From: an uncultured Collinsella sp.
GTDB taxonomy: Bacteria > Actinomycetota > Coriobacteriia > Coriobacteriales > Coriobacteriaceae
Assembly: GCA_900761995.1 (NCBI GenBank)
Contig: CAAFEY010000124.1
Coordinates: 1-11,653, forward strand
Length of the DNA stretch: 11,653 nucleotides
Direction of reading: 5' to 3'
Below, in pieces: positions 1 to 6,239 of the stretch. How positions within the stretch are numbered: position 1 is the stretch's first letter; each line of letters begins with the position of its first letter. The notes under the pieces were generated by a model that saw nothing but the letters and a program-made list of their open reading frames with translations, was not told where the DNA came from and ran no database searches. The translations under genes and the position numbers were made by a program.

Positions 1-335
1 GCAGCGGCGGCGTCGGGGTTGGAACCGTCGGGCACATGCGTGTTGTTCAGGTCGATGTTGATGTGATCGAAGAAGTTCTCACGCATAAAGTAGTGATAGC
101 TCTGGGGATCGTCGTGCGAAAGGCCGCGATACTCGTCCAGGTTGTAGGTGCTGACCTCGGCAAAGTCGACGTCGCCCTTCTCGTACCAAGCAGCGAGCTG
201 CTTGTAGGCACCGATCGGGGTGGAGCCGGTGGCAAGGCCCAGCACACAGTCGGGCTTGAGGATAACCTGCGCCGAGATGATATTGGCGGCCTTGCGGCTC
301 ATATCCTCGTAGTCTTTAGCTTTAATGATCTTCAT
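1..335 (-). CDS. nagB: Glucosamine-6-phosphate deaminase, N-terminal part (runs off the window)
   Basis: NagB converts glucosamine-6-phosphate to fructose-6-phosphate plus ammonia in the cytoplasm, feeding amino sugars into glycolysis. The first 111 residues are present; the family is usually about 240-270 aa, so the gene continues past base 1. Seen: the phosphate-binding loop LATGSTPIGAYKQL (about residues 34-47) and the TYNLDEYRGL motif (about 63-72), whose Asp67 corresponds to the catalytic Asp72 of E. coli NagB by motif match. The ATG at 333-335 follows a GAGAAAGGA ribosome binding site about 5 bases upstream, and the protein begins MKIIKAKDYEDMS, typical of the family. It lies downstream of an EIIA gene and glmM on the same strand, behind a 272-bp leader. 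The identification is firm; only the truncation limits the confidence. Confidence 0.95.
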   Translation of the reverse strand, partial: MKIIKAKDYEDMSRKAANIISAQVILKPDCVLGLATGSTPIGAYKQLAAWYEKGDVDFAEVSTYNLDEYRGLSHDDPQSYHYFMRENFFDHINIDLNNTHVPDGSNPDAAA

Positions 336-607
336 TACGCATCCTTTCTCGTACAAGAGAGGCAAGGCTCCCCTTACAAGCACTTGCCCGCGGCCCGCGT
401 CGGCCGCAACCAACGTGTGCGGCCACCAGGGCGAGGTCGCGTAATGTATGTGTCTCGTGTCTACCCGCGTCGAGGCCCCTGCCCGTCCACGGTGACCCGA
501 AGCCTTTTAGCTTCGGACAAGTCCCATCTTGCCACGGAGGGCGCCCTCTTTCAAGGGCGCCCTCCGTAAACGTGTTTGAATTGTAGGCTAATGGCCACGT
601 GCACTTG
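336..607 (-). promoter_or_regulatory. GC-rich leader or intergenic region between the EIIA gene and nagB, with several hairpins
   Basis: No gene is supported here, although long open frames cross it. On the nagB strand I see, in order: a possible -10 hexamer TACAAT (580-585, no convincing -35), a 14-bp perfect hairpin (534-567, listed separately), and a 7-bp hairpin CCGAAGC/GCTTCGG (497-516). These are followed by segments at 418-424, 402-408 and 390-395. The middle segment (TGCGGCC on the transcript) can pair either with the upstream GGCCGCA or with the downstream GGCCGC, so the two pairings exclude each other. The nagB ribosome binding site follows at about 341-347. I recognise no known riboswitch or T-box. 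The switch idea is inference, and GC-rich DNA makes chance pairings common. Confidence 0.35.
534..567 (-). terminator. 14-bp perfect hairpin downstream of the EIIA gene, without a U-tract
   Basis: The arms at 534-547 (acggagggcgccct) and 554-567 are perfectly complementary around a 6-base loop. It lies about 40 bases past the EIIA stop codon, where a terminator is expected, but neither strand has a run of T after the stem. It could be a terminator of a non-canonical kind, a 3' or 5' end stabiliser, or part of the nagB leader. Confidence 0.45.
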
Positions 608-1105
608 CTAGCGCTCGCGAGCAACGATGAGCTGGTCCATCTCTTCGACATGCACGCCAACGGAGCCCTTGATGCTCGAGAACTCAACGGAGTTGCACAC
701 CAAGATGGGAACCGTCACATCATAGCCCTCGGCAGCAATTGCCTCGCGATCGAACTCAATGAGCACATCGCCCTTGTGGACGATGTCACCCACTTGCGCA
801 TGTACGGTAAAGTGCTTGCCCTCGAGCTGAACGGTGTCCAAACCAACGTGGATAAGCACGTCCAAGCCATCGACCGTGTTAAGCGCTACGGCGTGTCCCG
901 TGGGAAAAATGGCCTCGACCTTGGCATCAGCCGGTGCAATCACACGCGTTCCGGTGGGCCGAATCGCCACGCCCTGGCCCAAAAGGCCGGTGGCAAACGT
1001 CTGGTCGTTTACCTCGGAAAGCGGAATGACATCGCCCGAGATGGGAGCATCCAGCGTAAGGACTCGACCACGCATACCAAAAGACCTTAGGACTTTAGTG
1101 AACAT
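608..1105 (-). CDS. crr: PTS glucose-type EIIA protein (EIIA-Glc / Crr-like)
   Basis: Single-domain cytoplasmic phosphocarrier of the sugar phosphotransferase system: it takes phosphate from HPr and passes it to an EIIB domain; in some bacteria it also regulates carbon use. The 165-residue protein matches the family length of about 160-170 aa. Seen: SGDVIPLSEVND near residue 23, and GHAVALNTVDGLDVLIHVGLDTV, which places His71 and the phosphorylatable His86 fifteen residues apart, as His75 and His90 are in E. coli Crr. The C-terminal half carries GDIVHKGDVLIEFD. I chose the ATG at 1103-1105 because it follows a GAGGGGGAG purine run, though the spacing is short. An ATG at 1126 (172 aa) has no visible ribosome binding site, and an ATG at 1075 is a further alternative. 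It starts 71 bases after glmM, probably in the same transcript. The permease partner is not in the window; the gene symbol is by family only. Confidence 0.88.
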   Translation of the reverse strand: MFTKVLRSFGMRGRVLTLDAPISGDVIPLSEVNDQTFATGLLGQGVAIRPTGTRVIAPADAKVEAIFPTGHAVALNTVDGLDVLIHVGLDTVQLEGKHFTVHAQVGDIVHKGDVLIEFDREAIAAEGYDVTVPILVCNSVEFSSIKGSVGVHVEEMDQLIVARER

Positions 1106-1176
1106 GCTCCCCCTCGGACATACCAATCGACCAAAATAGCCTTAACAGTTTACCACTTGGCACTCGTTTTTGACCA

Positions 1177-2514
1177 TTAGGGAAGTTCGCGCTTGACAAC
1201 CTCGACGATGTCGTCGACAACGCGCTGGGTCAGCTCGTGCGTCTCGGCCTCGGCCATAACGCGGACCAGCGGCTCGGTACCGCTCGGACGCACCAGAATG
1301 CGACCGCGGCCGTCAAGTTCCTTCTCGGCAGCAGCGACGGCATCCCAGATGGGCTGGCAATCGTCCAGACCAGCCTTGTTGTCGGAATGCACGTTGACGA
1401 GTACCTGCGGGTACTTCTTCATGATGCCGGCAAGATCAGTGAGGGTACGACCGGTGCGCTTGAGCACGGCCAGCAGCTGCAGAGCCGTCACCAGGCCGTC
1501 ACCGGTGGTGTTGTGCTCCAGGAAGATGATGTGGCCGGACTGCTCGCCGCCGATGACGGCGCCATCCGCGAGCATACGCTCCAGAACGTAGCGATCGCCC
1601 ACGGCGGTCTGAACCATCTCGAAGCCCTGCTCCTTCATAGCGATGGAGAAGCCCAGGTTGCACATGACGGTCGAGACGATCTCGGAGTTGGCGAGCTTGC
1701 CGCGGGCGGCGAGGTCAGAACCGCAGATAGCCAGGATGTAGTCACCGTCGATCTCATTGCCCTCGCTGTCCACGAACAGCACGCGATCGGCGTCGCCGTC
1801 GTGGGCCAGGCCGATGTCAGCATGGGTGCGCAGCACGAGCTCGCGCAGGGGCTCAAGGTGAGTGGAGCCGCACTCAACGTTAATGTCAGTGCCGCAGTAA
1901 TCGGTGTTGATGGCATGGACCGTGGCACCCAGGCGCTGCAGCGCGGCGGGCGTAGTCTGGCAAGAGGCACCATGACCGCAGTCGACGGCAACGACTAGGC
2001 CATCGAGCCTCAGGCCATCAAGTGTATCGATGGCGTGGTCGACGTATGCCTTGCGAGCGTCCTTCATCTTGATAATGTGGCCCACGCCGGCGCCAGTCGG
2101 CAGCGTATCGGCAGCCATGGCTTCCTCGGACATGACCCAGGCGCTGATCTCTTCCTCGACAGCATCGGGAAGCTTCATACCCTTGCGGCTAAAGAACTTG
2201 ATGCCGTTGAACTCCGGCGGATTGTGCGAAGCGGAGATGACGATGCCGCCGTCGAGCTCGTTCTGAACGGTGAGCAGCGCCACGGCGGGCGTGGGGATGA
2301 CGCCGCAGCAATGCGGACGGCCGCCCTCGGCCATGATGCCGGCGGTCAGAGCGCTCTCGAGCATGGTGCCCGAAAGACGCGTGTCGCGGCCGACACAGAT
2401 ATCCGGACCAAGGAACTTGGTCGCCGCGCGGCCCAAGCGAAACGCGAGGTCGCACGAGAGGTCGGCATTGGCGACGCCACGGACGCCGTCGGTACCGAAG
2501 ATGTTCTGGGGCAT
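1177..2514 (-). CDS. glmM: Phosphoglucosamine mutase
   Basis: GlmM interconverts glucosamine-6-phosphate and glucosamine-1-phosphate, the step committing amino sugar to UDP-GlcNAc, peptidoglycan and related polymers. The 445-aa length is typical of the alpha-D-phosphohexomutase family. All four signature regions are present. The start is IFGTDGVRGVAN (5-16). The active-site loop ISASHNP (93-99) carries the phosphoserine Ser96. The Mg-binding loop DGDADR is at 239-244, the sugar-binding loop GGEQSGH at 322-328, and the C-terminal phosphate-binding loop RPSGTEP at 409-415. The ATG at 2512-2514 has a strong GGAAGGAG ribosome binding site about 8 bases upstream. It begins 50 bases beyond the rpsI terminator, so it probably has its own promoter, although I could not pick out convincing -35 and -10 boxes in that short gap. 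The EIIA and nagB genes follow on the same strand. Nothing is unusual in the protein. Confidence 0.98.
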   Translation of the reverse strand: MPQNIFGTDGVRGVANADLSCDLAFRLGRAATKFLGPDICVGRDTRLSGTMLESALTAGIMAEGGRPHCCGVIPTPAVALLTVQNELDGGIVISASHNPPEFNGIKFFSRKGMKLPDAVEEEISAWVMSEEAMAADTLPTGAGVGHIIKMKDARKAYVDHAIDTLDGLRLDGLVVAVDCGHGASCQTTPAALQRLGATVHAINTDYCGTDINVECGSTHLEPLRELVLRTHADIGLAHDGDADRVLFVDSEGNEIDGDYILAICGSDLAARGKLANSEIVSTVMCNLGFSIAMKEQGFEMVQTAVGDRYVLERMLADGAVIGGEQSGHIIFLEHNTTGDGLVTALQLLAVLKRTGRTLTDLAGIMKKYPQVLVNVHSDNKAGLDDCQPIWDAVAAAEKELDGRGRILVRPSGTEPLVRVMAEAETHELTQRVVDDIVEVVKRELP

Positions 2515-2563
2515 AGGATCGCTCCTTCCCTAGCAGGCGATATGCAACCGCCCACCCTAGTCG

Positions 2564-2607
2564 AAAAAGAAAAGCGGGACCCGCCGAGGAATCGGCAGGC
2601 CCCGCTT
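2564..2607 (-). terminator. Intrinsic terminator of the rplM-rpsI operon
   Basis: On the transcript a 16-bp stem (2572-2587 with 2592-2607, two G-U wobbles) closes on a 4-base loop UUCC and runs straight into UUUUCUUUUU-type sequence (2564-2571). It begins 31 bases after the rpsI stop codon. This is a textbook rho-independent terminator. Confidence 0.93.
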
Positions 2608-2637
2608 GTACATTGTATCTCGAAAGGAGATAAAACC

Positions 2638-3033
<396 letters not shown>

Positions 3034-3035
3034 CT

Positions 3036-3479
3036 TTAAGCCTCCAGCTCAATCTTCGTGGGGTTCTGGGCAGCATGCGGATGCTCGGCACCAGCGTAGA
3101 CCTTAAGCTTGGTCATCTGGGCACGGCCGAGGGTGGTCTTGGGCAGCATACCGCGAACGGCGCGCTCGATGACCTTCTCCGGGTGCTTCTCCATAGCCTG
3201 GCGGAAGCTCTCAGCCTTGAGGCCGCCGTTGTAGCCGCTGTGGCGATAATAGGTCTTCGTGTCGGCCTTGTTACCGGTAAGCTGGACCTTATCGGCGTTG
3301 ATGACGACAACGAAGTCGCCGCAGTCGCTGTTGGGCGTGAACTGGGGCTTGTTCTTACCGCGCAGGATCATTGCGATCTGGGTGGCAAGACGGCCCAGGA
3401 CAGCACCATCGGCGTCGACGAGAACCCAGTTGCGCTGGACCTCGCCCTGCTTGGCGTAGTGAGTCGATTTCGAAATCAC
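3036..3479 (-). CDS. rplM: 50S ribosomal protein L13
   Basis: Large-subunit assembly protein L13, 147 aa, a normal length. Seen: RNWVLVDADGAVLGRLATQIAMILRGK (16-42), the family core with GRLA; then DCGDFVVVINADKVQLTGNK (52-71) and the RAVRGMLPKTTLGRAQMTKLKVYAGAEHPHAAQNP end. The start codon is GTG at 3477-3479, supported by a GGAGGAG ribosome binding site about 7 bases upstream and by the expected N-terminus; no suitable ATG lies nearby. It is the first gene of the classic rplM-rpsI pair and is preceded by a clear promoter. Confidence 0.99.
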   Translation of the reverse strand: MISKSTHYAKQGEVQRNWVLVDADGAVLGRLATQIAMILRGKNKPQFTPNSDCGDFVVVINADKVQLTGNKADTKTYYRHSGYNGGLKAESFRQAMEKHPEKVIERAVRGMLPKTTLGRAQMTKLKVYAGAEHPHAAQNPTKIELEA

Positions 3480-3545
3480 TTAGACTCCTCCATGTACAGT
3501 ACGTGTTGTTACAGAGATTCACGGGGCTCTGCAAGTAACCCGTCC

Positions 3546-3573
3546 ATATTACCCCGCTCGCCGTACGAGTCAA
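3546..3573 (-). promoter_or_regulatory. Promoter of rplM-rpsI
   Basis: On the minus strand, -35 TTGACT (3568-3573), a 16-bp spacer and -10 TAATAT (3546-3551). The predicted start is near 3539, giving a leader of about 60 nt. A short CAGAG/CTCTG inverted repeat in the leader is too weak to call an autoregulatory site. The patatin gene ends only 63 bases upstream and I see no terminator between them, so some read-through is possible. Confidence 0.8.
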
Positions 3574-3636
3574 CAGGTATTTTGGCTCCGACCAGAGTTT
3601 CTGCACATGTCATCCACGAGCCATGACGTTGCAGCG

Positions 3637-4515
3637 CTAGCGCTCGACAAATGTCTCGATATCTCCCAGCAAGCGCTTTGCCTCCTGGCGGCCCTGGATA
3701 TACAGGTCCAAAAGCTTGGCCGGATCATGCTCGACATGGCCGACCTCGACCGGCTTTTGCGGAGCAACGACCAGTGCACGGCCCTCGCGCTCATACTGCC
3801 ACAGGTGCATGCGCTGAATGTTGTAGCGGTCGTGGCGCGTCTCGATAGCCTCGAGCAGGTAGGGGTAGTCGGCATAGCGGGCGCGCGCGGCAGGCATAAA
3901 CTCGTAGGGCTTTTTCTCGTACGAGCGGTCCTGCGTGACAATGACAACCGCGCGCTCGAAGCCGGCCTCCTCCAGCACATGCTCGATAGGAACCGAATCG
4001 GCTACGCCGCCGTCGACGTATTTGTGCCCGTCGATCTCGACCGGCGGCGTCACCAGCGGCAGCGACGTCGAGGCGCGCACGGCGTCGAGGTCGAGCACGG
4101 CGCTTTTGACCGGCAGGTAGGCAGCGGTTCCAAACAGCATGTCCGTCGCGACGGCGTACATCTCGATAGGGCTGGCGTCGAACGTCTCGTTATCAAAAGG
4201 ATCCAGGCGGTCCTGGACGTCGTTGAAGATAAAGTCGTAACCCACGATGGAACCCGTGGACGCAAACGACGCGGCGCCCATGTAGCGGCTGTCGTTGCAG
4301 AAGGTCAAATTGACTCGGTTGGTGCGACCGATCTGGTGCGACTTGTAGTTGACGCCATTGAGCGCACCGGCCGAGACGCCGTACACCGCCGGAATTTCGA
4401 CACCGGCCTCCATGAGAACGTCAAGCACGCCGGCGGTAAACTGCCCACGAAAACTGCCACCCTCCAAGACGAGCGCGACCTTGCCGGCGTTCTTTGCCTT
4501 ATCTTCTGCAGTCAT
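3637..4515 (-). CDS. Patatin-like phospholipase family protein (RssA/YjjU type)
   Basis: Predicted serine lipid acyl hydrolase of the patatin family, with a Ser-Asp dyad acting on phospholipids or other acyl esters; the true substrate cannot be read from sequence. The 292-aa length fits small bacterial patatins. Seen: a glycine-rich oxyanion loop LEGGSFRGQFTAG (17-29), the nucleophile elbow GVSAG (46-50, Ser48) and the DGG motif in YVDGGVADSVPI (Asp168). No signal peptide or membrane segment is evident, so it is probably cytoplasmic or peripheral. The ATG at 4513-4515 follows a strong AGGAGGTC ribosome binding site. It stands alone between the rplM promoter and a non-coding repeat array, with no clear promoter boxes upstream. 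The stop codon sits in a short palindrome AGCGCTAGCGCT (3633-3644). The family call is secure and the function is generic. Confidence 0.92.
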   Translation of the reverse strand: MTAEDKAKNAGKVALVLEGGSFRGQFTAGVLDVLMEAGVEIPAVYGVSAGALNGVNYKSHQIGRTNRVNLTFCNDSRYMGAASFASTGSIVGYDFIFNDVQDRLDPFDNETFDASPIEMYAVATDMLFGTAAYLPVKSAVLDLDAVRASTSLPLVTPPVEIDGHKYVDGGVADSVPIEHVLEEAGFERAVVIVTQDRSYEKKPYEFMPAARARYADYPYLLEAIETRHDRYNIQRMHLWQYEREGRALVVAPQKPVEVGHVEHDPAKLLDLYIQGRQEAKRLLGDIETFVER

Positions 4516-4602
4516 ATTGACCTCCTGCGATTGCGTTTTGGCCTTCTTCTACCCAGTTTTGGGATGGAGGGCGCGCAGGTTTTTCGAGGCGGCAGGTGAA
4601 GC

Positions 4603-4870
4603 GGAAAGTGCGTCCCGGTCTGAGCGCGGATTCTGGGATGCGCTTTCCGTTTGGACCGCCGTTGGGAAAGCGCGACCCGTTCTGAGCGCGGATTCCGGGA
4701 TGAACTTTCCGCTTGAGGCGTCTTCCGGAAAATGAATCCCATTCCGAGCGTCGATTCCGGGATGCAGTTTCCGCTTGAGGCGTCATCCGGAAACTACGCC
4801 CCAGCCTGAGCGCGGATTCCGGGATGCGCTTTCCGCCTGGGCAGTCATTGGGAAAACGCGTCCCACTCTG
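4603..4870. repeat. Array of 62-bp tandem hairpin repeats (four full units and a partial fifth)
   Basis: Units start at 4603, 4665, 4727, 4789 and 4851, an exact 62-bp period. Each full unit is a 46-bp imperfect palindrome plus a 16-bp linker. Arms follow the pattern GGAAAnnnnnnCCC ... GGGATnnnnTTTCC around an 18-base centre containing GAGCG..GATTC. In unit 1 all 14 arm positions can pair (two G-U wobbles); units 2-4 keep the ends and tolerate mismatches. Linkers are related to GCTTGAGGCGTCATCC. TTTCCG of one unit can also pair with CGGAAA of the next. Unit 5 breaks down after about 20 bases. The open frames across this stretch change frame every unit because 62 is not a multiple of 3, so it is not coding. 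The function is unknown; it resembles REP or BIME-type arrays. Confidence 0.9.
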
Positions 4871-4896
4871 CGTTGCCGCGGCGTTTTCTTTGCGCC

Positions 4897-4927
4897 CGCG
4901 CCCTGCGCAGAGTTCGATTCTCCGCGG
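4897..4927 (+). repeat. 31-bp direct repeat, copy 1, resembling a T-arm
   Basis: Matches copy 2 (5106-5136) at 30 of 31 positions; the difference is g4907 versus a5116. The part GAGTTCGATTCTCCGCG (4911-4926 region) is the same sequence as the tmRNA T-arm and start of its acceptor side, but on the opposite strand from ssrA. No tRNA body fits around it. Confidence 0.8.
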
Positions 4928-5003
4928 GTTTGGGGTTCCGTTGATGCGACGCATGGCAGGCTGATATTCGATAACATCGCATCCATATAAAGTTGAGGCT
5001 TTG

Positions 5004-5096
5004 CGCGGAGAATCCGCGTATTTGCTTCGCAAATCCGCACCGGCTTCGGCCGCCTGTCGGCGTCCTCGCCCGCTCGCTACAAACGCTCCGCGTTTG
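5004..5096. repeat. Cluster of four short perfect inverted repeats with 3-4 base loops
   Basis: Seen at 5004-5018 (CGCGGA-gaa-TCCGCG), 5020-5034 (ATTTGC-ttc-GCAAAT), 5041-5052 (CGGC-ttcg-GCCG) and 5080-5096 (CAAACGC-tcc-GCGTTTG). All lie within 93 bases, between the hairpin array and the ssrA terminator. No gene is supported; the frames here overlap no recognisable protein. The density of perfect, tiny-loop palindromes is well above what the rest of the window shows by eye. Confidence 0.7.
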
Positions 5097-5105
5097 TTTA
5101 ACGCT

Positions 5106-5136
5106 CGCGCCCTGCACAGAGTTCGATTCTCCGCGG
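5106..5136 (+). repeat. 31-bp direct repeat, copy 2, resembling a T-arm
   Basis: Second copy, 209 bp from the first in the same orientation, just before the ssrA terminator. It shares the 17-base string GAGTTCGATTCTCCGCG with the tmRNA 3' domain in inverted orientation. It may be a remnant of integration or recombination at ssrA, or the conserved end of a repeat family. Confidence 0.8.
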
Positions 5137-5146
5137 TACGGACTAG

Positions 5147-5184
5147 AAATAAAAAGGCAGGTAGATACGAATATCTACCTGCCT
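5147..5184 (-). terminator. Intrinsic terminator of ssrA
   Basis: On the transcript, a perfect 13-bp stem AGGCAGGTAGATA / TATCTACCTGCCT (5172-5184 with 5155-5167) is capped by a UUCG tetraloop and followed by UUUUUAU (5149-5155). It starts 8 bases after the encoded CCA end of tmRNA. Very strong. Confidence 0.96.
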
Positions 5185-5192
5185 GTTGCTTA

Positions 5193-5556
5193 TGGTGGAG
5201 GCGCGGAGAATCGAACTCCGGTCCACGAAAGCCCCCTGATTGGCATCTCCAAGCTCAGTCGCTGGTTTAGTCTCGGACGCTTTGCGCGCAGCGACACGCT
5301 CGCGGCGTCCTAACCGGTTCGGTCTTAGCCTGCGCCATACCGATTACGTGCGCAGGAGCATTCCCCTAACATGACGTCGCGCCGGTGTCGGGGAAATCAC
5401 CGGGTTGACGCGCCGCTATAAACTAAGCAGCGAGAGCCATAGGCTCAAAAGAAGAGTTGTTGTCAATTCAATTTGACGGTACCCCTGTTTAACGAGGCGA
5501 GGAGACCTCGGCTTGCTTCCTCTCTCAGAGCTATCGTGTCGAAACCAGTCGCCCCC
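5193..5556 (-). ncRNA. ssrA: Transfer-messenger RNA (tmRNA), 364 nt
   Basis: tmRNA rescues stalled ribosomes by trans-translation with SmpB, adding a degradation tag. Seen: the 5' end GGGGGCGACTGGTTTCGACA (from 5556), the universal tmRNA start. The 3' end is a T-arm GGAGTTCGATTCTCC followed by CGCCTCCACCA, with CCA encoded (5193-5195). The 5' GGGGGCG pairs with 3' CGCCTCC over 7 bp including one G-U, forming the tRNA-like acceptor stem. A tag reading frame lies at 5423-5464. Several GC-rich stems in the remainder fit the pseudoknot region. One-piece, not circularly permuted. An ideal terminator follows. Mature ends are assigned from the acceptor stem; the precursor start lies upstream. Confidence 0.97.
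5423..5464 (-). other. tmRNA proteolysis-tag reading frame (ends ...MALAA-stop)
   Basis: The frame GAC AAC AAC TCT TCT TTT GAG CCT ATG GCT CTC GCT GCT TAG gives DNNSSFEPMALAA. The ALAA end is the expected recognition end for ClpXP-type proteases. An in-frame TGA lies two codons before the GAC, so the resume codon must be ATT, GAC or a later codon. GAC is my choice, and is uncertain because most tmRNAs resume on an alanine codon. Confidence 0.75.
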
Positions 5557-5654
5557 GAATGTTGGGAAAGTCTGGATGGTGTCGGGTCTGCAAACACCCG
5601 ATAACCGTCGACTTTTCAAGGAACACGCGGGGTGAACCCCGCTCGTGGGTAGCT

Positions 5655-5663
5655 ATCTTACCA
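5655..5663 (-). promoter_or_regulatory. Possible extended -10 promoter of ssrA
   Basis: TGGTAAGAT on the minus strand fits a TGn-TATAAT extended -10 element. It would start transcription near 5648, leaving a precursor of about 90 nt for RNase P to trim. That precursor contains a hairpin GCGGGG-UUCA-CCCCGC (5627-5642). No -35 is convincing, so this is tentative. Confidence 0.35.
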
Positions 5664-5753
5664 CGTTCTAAAGGCAGGCAGCTGTTCTATGCACGAGCTG
5701 TGAAGACCCCAATGTGTGCCGCACTTCGCACTTTTGCTACCGATTGCGTCACG

Positions 5754-5759
5754 TATATT
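5754..5759 (+). promoter_or_regulatory. Possible -10 box for the plus-strand gene at 5796
   Basis: TATATT, 36 bases before the start codon; any -35 (TTTTGC at 5732-5737, 16-bp spacing) is poor. The position is right for the only plus-strand gene, and the region is divergent from ssrA. Confidence 0.4.
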
Positions 5760-5795
5760 TTCGCCAAGCAAAATTGAACCGTCGAAAGGACCGTT

Positions 5796-6230
5796 ATGGA
5801 TACCAAGCAGCAACTCGTCAATGCCCTCGCAGGCCTGGGCTCAACCATTACCGAAGCTATGGATGTCATCGAAGGCTTTGTCCCCTGCGGACATCCCGCC
5901 CTCACGGTATCGAACGCACTCGTCGCGCTGGACGCTAACGATGATGCAGCTCTCGCTCAGCAGCTTGAGACCGTCGAGGGCTTTATCGACCACGTGAGTG
6001 AGAACCGCGGCGTGACCGCCTACCACGGCATCGAGGTCGAGCTCGCGGGTCCCAAAGCCGATCTGTTCGCAGCAATCCGCGAGGTAGGTGCCCTTATGCA
6101 GACTGCAGGCGTCAAGAACACCCAGGTCAACGAGTGGGTCTACCGCAGTCTGGCAGCACTCGGCAGCTCCGACGAAAAGGCAGCCGAGCAGCTCGCAGAA
6201 AGTTCCGCCATTAAGGCCGAGCTTTTGTAA
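5796..6230 (+). CDS. Conserved-looking hypothetical protein, 144 aa
   Basis: I do not recognise this protein. It starts at an ATG with an AGGA ribosome binding site 7 bases upstream (GAAAGGACCGTT-ATG) and stops with TAA just before a strong hairpin, so it looks like a real single-gene unit. The protein is acidic and alanine-, leucine- and glutamate-rich, probably all-helical, with no signal peptide or membrane segment. Visible points are a single cysteine in FVPCGHPALTVSNALVALD (28-46), a stretch AYHGIEVELAGPKADLFAAI (75-94) and a well-formed helix QVNEWVYRSLAALG (110-123). Codon use is like the neighbours. It is the only gene on the plus strand, placed between ssrA and the toxin-antitoxin operon. 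Existence is well supported by codon use and start signals; no function is proposed. Confidence 0.85.
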   Translation: MDTKQQLVNALAGLGSTITEAMDVIEGFVPCGHPALTVSNALVALDANDDAALAQQLETVEGFIDHVSENRGVTAYHGIEVELAGPKADLFAAIREVGALMQTAGVKNTQVNEWVYRSLAALGSSDEKAAEQLAESSAIKAELL

Positions 6231-6239
6231 ATAGCAGAC

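Noticed and set aside
36..569. 177-codon open frame on the plus strand over nagB and its leader
   Set aside because: Antisense to the clear NagB N-terminus and crosses the hairpin-rich leader; no family match.
3607..4599. 330-codon open frame on the plus strand
   Set aside because: Antisense of the patatin-like gene, whose Ser-Asp dyad and ribosome binding site are clear.
4603..4870. Could the repeat array be a CRISPR?
   Set aside because: The regular part is 46 bp and imperfect, the 16-bp linkers are related to one another instead of unique, and no cas gene is present.
4499..5032. 177-codon open frame on the minus strand with repeated RIPESALRxGR-like segments
   Set aside because: It only translates the 62-bp hairpin array; because 62 is not a multiple of 3 the repeats fall in changing frames, so the repetition is at DNA level, not protein level.
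4897..5136. tRNA genes suggested by the T-arm-like sequences
   Set aside because: No acceptor stem, D-arm or anticodon arm can be placed around either copy; only the T-arm-like part is present.
5001..5313. Open frames crossing the ssrA 3' end and terminator
   Set aside because: They overlap the tmRNA acceptor domain and its terminator and show no protein-like features.
5627..5642. GCGGGG-tgaa-CCCCGC hairpin as a terminator
   Set aside because: No gene ends here on either strand and no T-run follows; it more likely lies in the ssrA precursor leader.
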